A DNA stretch of 64,000 nt from Ruania alba (GTDB lineage Bacteria; Actinomycetota; Actinomycetes; Actinomycetales; Beutenbergiaceae). Position 1 is the first letter of the stretch. Every line of letters starts with the position of its first letter. Under the pieces are notes generated by a model. That model made no database searches. It was given only the letters and a program-made list of their open reading frames with translations, and had not been told where the DNA came from. A program made the position numbers and the translations under genes. Below are positions 63,173 to 64,000 of this stretch, one piece after another. Location of the stretch: contig NZ_FNTX01000001.1 in NCBI RefSeq assembly GCF_900105765.1, positions 1,150,387 through 1,214,386 on the forward strand, written 5' to 3'.

Positions 63173-63449
63173 GGTAGGTGCCACTCGCCGTCGCCTTCGG
63201 GCAAGGATGGCGACGACGGACGGCACCTACCGGCACGGGCCGCCCCTGGGTGCCATCCGCTGTTGGACTGCTGCCGCGACACGACGACGGATGGCGCCTA
63301 CCAGGGCGAGGCCGACCGCTAGGTGCCATCCGCTGTCGGTCTGCACGTCGCCAGCCGACGGCGAACGGCACCTACCGCGACCCGGCCCCGGGTTGGTGCC
63401 ATCTGTCGTCGGTTGAGATGCCGCGTTCCGACGACGGACGGCACCTACC
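63173..63449. repeat. Array of four related palindromes
   Basis: Four imperfect palindromes stand in tandem at 63173-63231, 63248-63302, 63320-63375 and 63391-63449. Each begins with a form of GGTAGGTGCCATCCGTCGTC and ends with the reverse complement (GACGACGGACGGCACCTACC), with 12-20 bases between arms. The first has perfect outer arms of ten bases and perfect inner arms of seven. This fills nearly all of the 377-base gap before the PadR promoter. Confidence 0.8.
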
Positions 63450-63462
63450 GGCGCGTCTTGCC

Positions 63463-63490
63463 TTGACGGTTACTCAGTAACTGCTAGGTT
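63463..63490 (+). promoter_or_regulatory. Promoter of the PadR-type gene
   Basis: TTGACG (63463-63468), a 16-base spacer and TAGGTT (63485-63490). Both the spacer and the -10 are covered by the operator palindromes. Confidence 0.65.
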
Positions 63491-63500
63491 ACTCGGTAAC
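63469..63500. promoter_or_regulatory. Double operator of the PadR-type regulator
   Basis: GTTACTCAGTAAC (63469-63481) and GTTACTCGGTAAC (63488-63500) are two palindromes with identical GTTAC/GTAAC arms, 19 bases apart centre to centre. The first fills the promoter spacer, the second overlaps the -10. This is the layout of an autoregulated repressor. Confidence 0.7.
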
Positions 63501-63522
63501 CGAGGGAAACTGGGGAGGGCTG

Positions 63523-64000
63523 ATGTCGGTCAAGCAGGGAATGCTGGCGCTGCTGAGCGTGGAACCGATGGGTGTCGCGCGGCTGCGCAAGGAGTTCGAG
63601 GCACGCACCGGGGGGACCTGGCCGTTGAACATCGGGCAGGTGTACACCACGATTCAGCGGCTCGAGCGGGACGGACTCGTTGACCGAGCTGATGACCACG
63701 GGGACCCGGCTGAGGATGACTCGGGCGCCGTCGTCGAACGGTTCGTGCTGACGGCGGCGGGTCGGGAGGCTGCCGAGGGGTGGTGGCTCACCCCGGTCCG
63801 GCGGGGCGCTCCGGAACGGGACGAACTGGTGATCAAGGTGGCGCTTGCCGTCACCACTCCCGGCGTTCAGGTGCGGGACGTGGTGCAGCGCCAACGCACC
63901 GAGACGATGCGGGCGCTGCGCGACCTCACCCGGCTCAAGGCCGGCGTCGAGGGGGACGGTACCGAGGACCTCGCATGGTCGCTGGTCCTGGACAACCATG
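63523..64000 (+). CDS. PadR-family transcriptional regulator, partial at the window end
   Basis: The first 159 residues are present and the frame is still open at the edge. Winged HTH: KQGMLALLSVEPMGVARLRK at the start, then NIGQVYTTIQRLERDGLV near residue 35-52, and FVLTAAGREAAEGWW for the wing. The rest would be the helical dimerisation domain. ATG 63523 follows GGGAGGG. In such regulators an ABC transporter often follows; that part lies outside the window. Confidence 0.9.
   Translation, partial: MSVKQGMLALLSVEPMGVARLRKEFEARTGGTWPLNIGQVYTTIQRLERDGLVDRADDHGDPAEDDSGAVVERFVLTAAGREAAEGWWLTPVRRGAPERDELVIKVALAVTTPGVQVRDVVQRQRTETMRALRDLTRLKAGVEGDGTEDLAWSLVLDNH

Noticed and set aside
63173-63449. 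CRISPR array
   Set aside because: The units are inverted repeats, not direct repeats with unique spacers of constant length, and no cas gene is near.
1-64000. tRNA, rRNA, prophage, integrase or replication origin
   Set aside because: I looked for these through the window and found no supported case.

Overview
This window is high-GC, densely coded DNA from an actinobacterium, most likely a member of the Micrococcales; the genus cannot be fixed from sequence alone. The evidence is two mycothiol-dependent enzymes (S-(hydroxymethyl)mycothiol dehydrogenase and mycothione reductase), a DUF222/HNH protein, an ImuA'/ImuB pair behind a CGAAC-N4-GTTCG LexA box, GTG starts with GTGA/ATGA overlaps, and many promoters in which a TANNNT-like -10 lies about six bases before the start codon (leaderless mRNAs).

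Layout. 1-6 kb: the tail of a gene (possibly a class II aldolase), metH, and a DUF222/HNH endonuclease-like gene. 6-11.6 kb: a LacI regulator divergent from a catabolic operon made of an Nramp-like transporter without the metal-binding residues, an SDR-like protein and a DapA-family lyase/aldolase, with a hypothetical gene facing it. 11.6-19 kb: a YbaK deacylase and a PEBP protein, the SOS-type imuA'-imuB pair, an extra clpP-clpP pair, a HAD phosphatase, a DUF6318 lipoprotein and a PKD-domain secreted protein. 19-26.5 kb: a DeoR regulator divergent from a six-gene hexose operon (ABC binding protein, two permeases, class II ketose-bisphosphate aldolase, ADP-dependent sugar kinase, type I phosphomannose isomerase). 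26.6-33 kb: a second DUF6318 lipoprotein and a LacI-controlled operon (FAD oxidoreductase, binding protein, two permeases). 33-36 kb: mycothiol-dependent formaldehyde detoxification and an MDR oxidoreductase. 36-40 kb: an iron-siderophore ABC transporter behind an IdeR/DmdR-type iron box. 40-46.6 kb: M23 peptidase, F420/nitroreductase-family protein, GH15, G6PD, exonuclease III and a methyltransferase. 46.7-51 kb: a very large secreted lamin-tail/metallophosphoesterase protein with a repetitive tail. 51-54.5 kb: a GntR regulator with an amidohydrolase-MFS operon. 54.5-58 kb: DUF1540, DUF488, pirin, SDR and a membrane protein. 58-59.6 kb: an IS110-family insertion sequence. 59.7-64 kb: mycothione reductase, a YbjQ protein, a Gfo/Idh/MocA dehydrogenase, an array of four hairpins, and a PadR regulator running off the end.

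The common theme is regulated uptake and use of carbohydrates, each operon beside its own regulator (LacI, DeoR, LacI, GntR). Neither sugar ABC operon encodes an ATPase, so a shared MsiK-type ATPase elsewhere is expected. Beyond the genes, the window carries a family of about 60-bp palindromic intergenic repeats (three copies), a tandem array of four different palindromes, several convincing operators, and a probable bridge-RNA region upstream of the IS110 transposase. I see no tRNA, rRNA, CRISPR array, prophage or replication origin.
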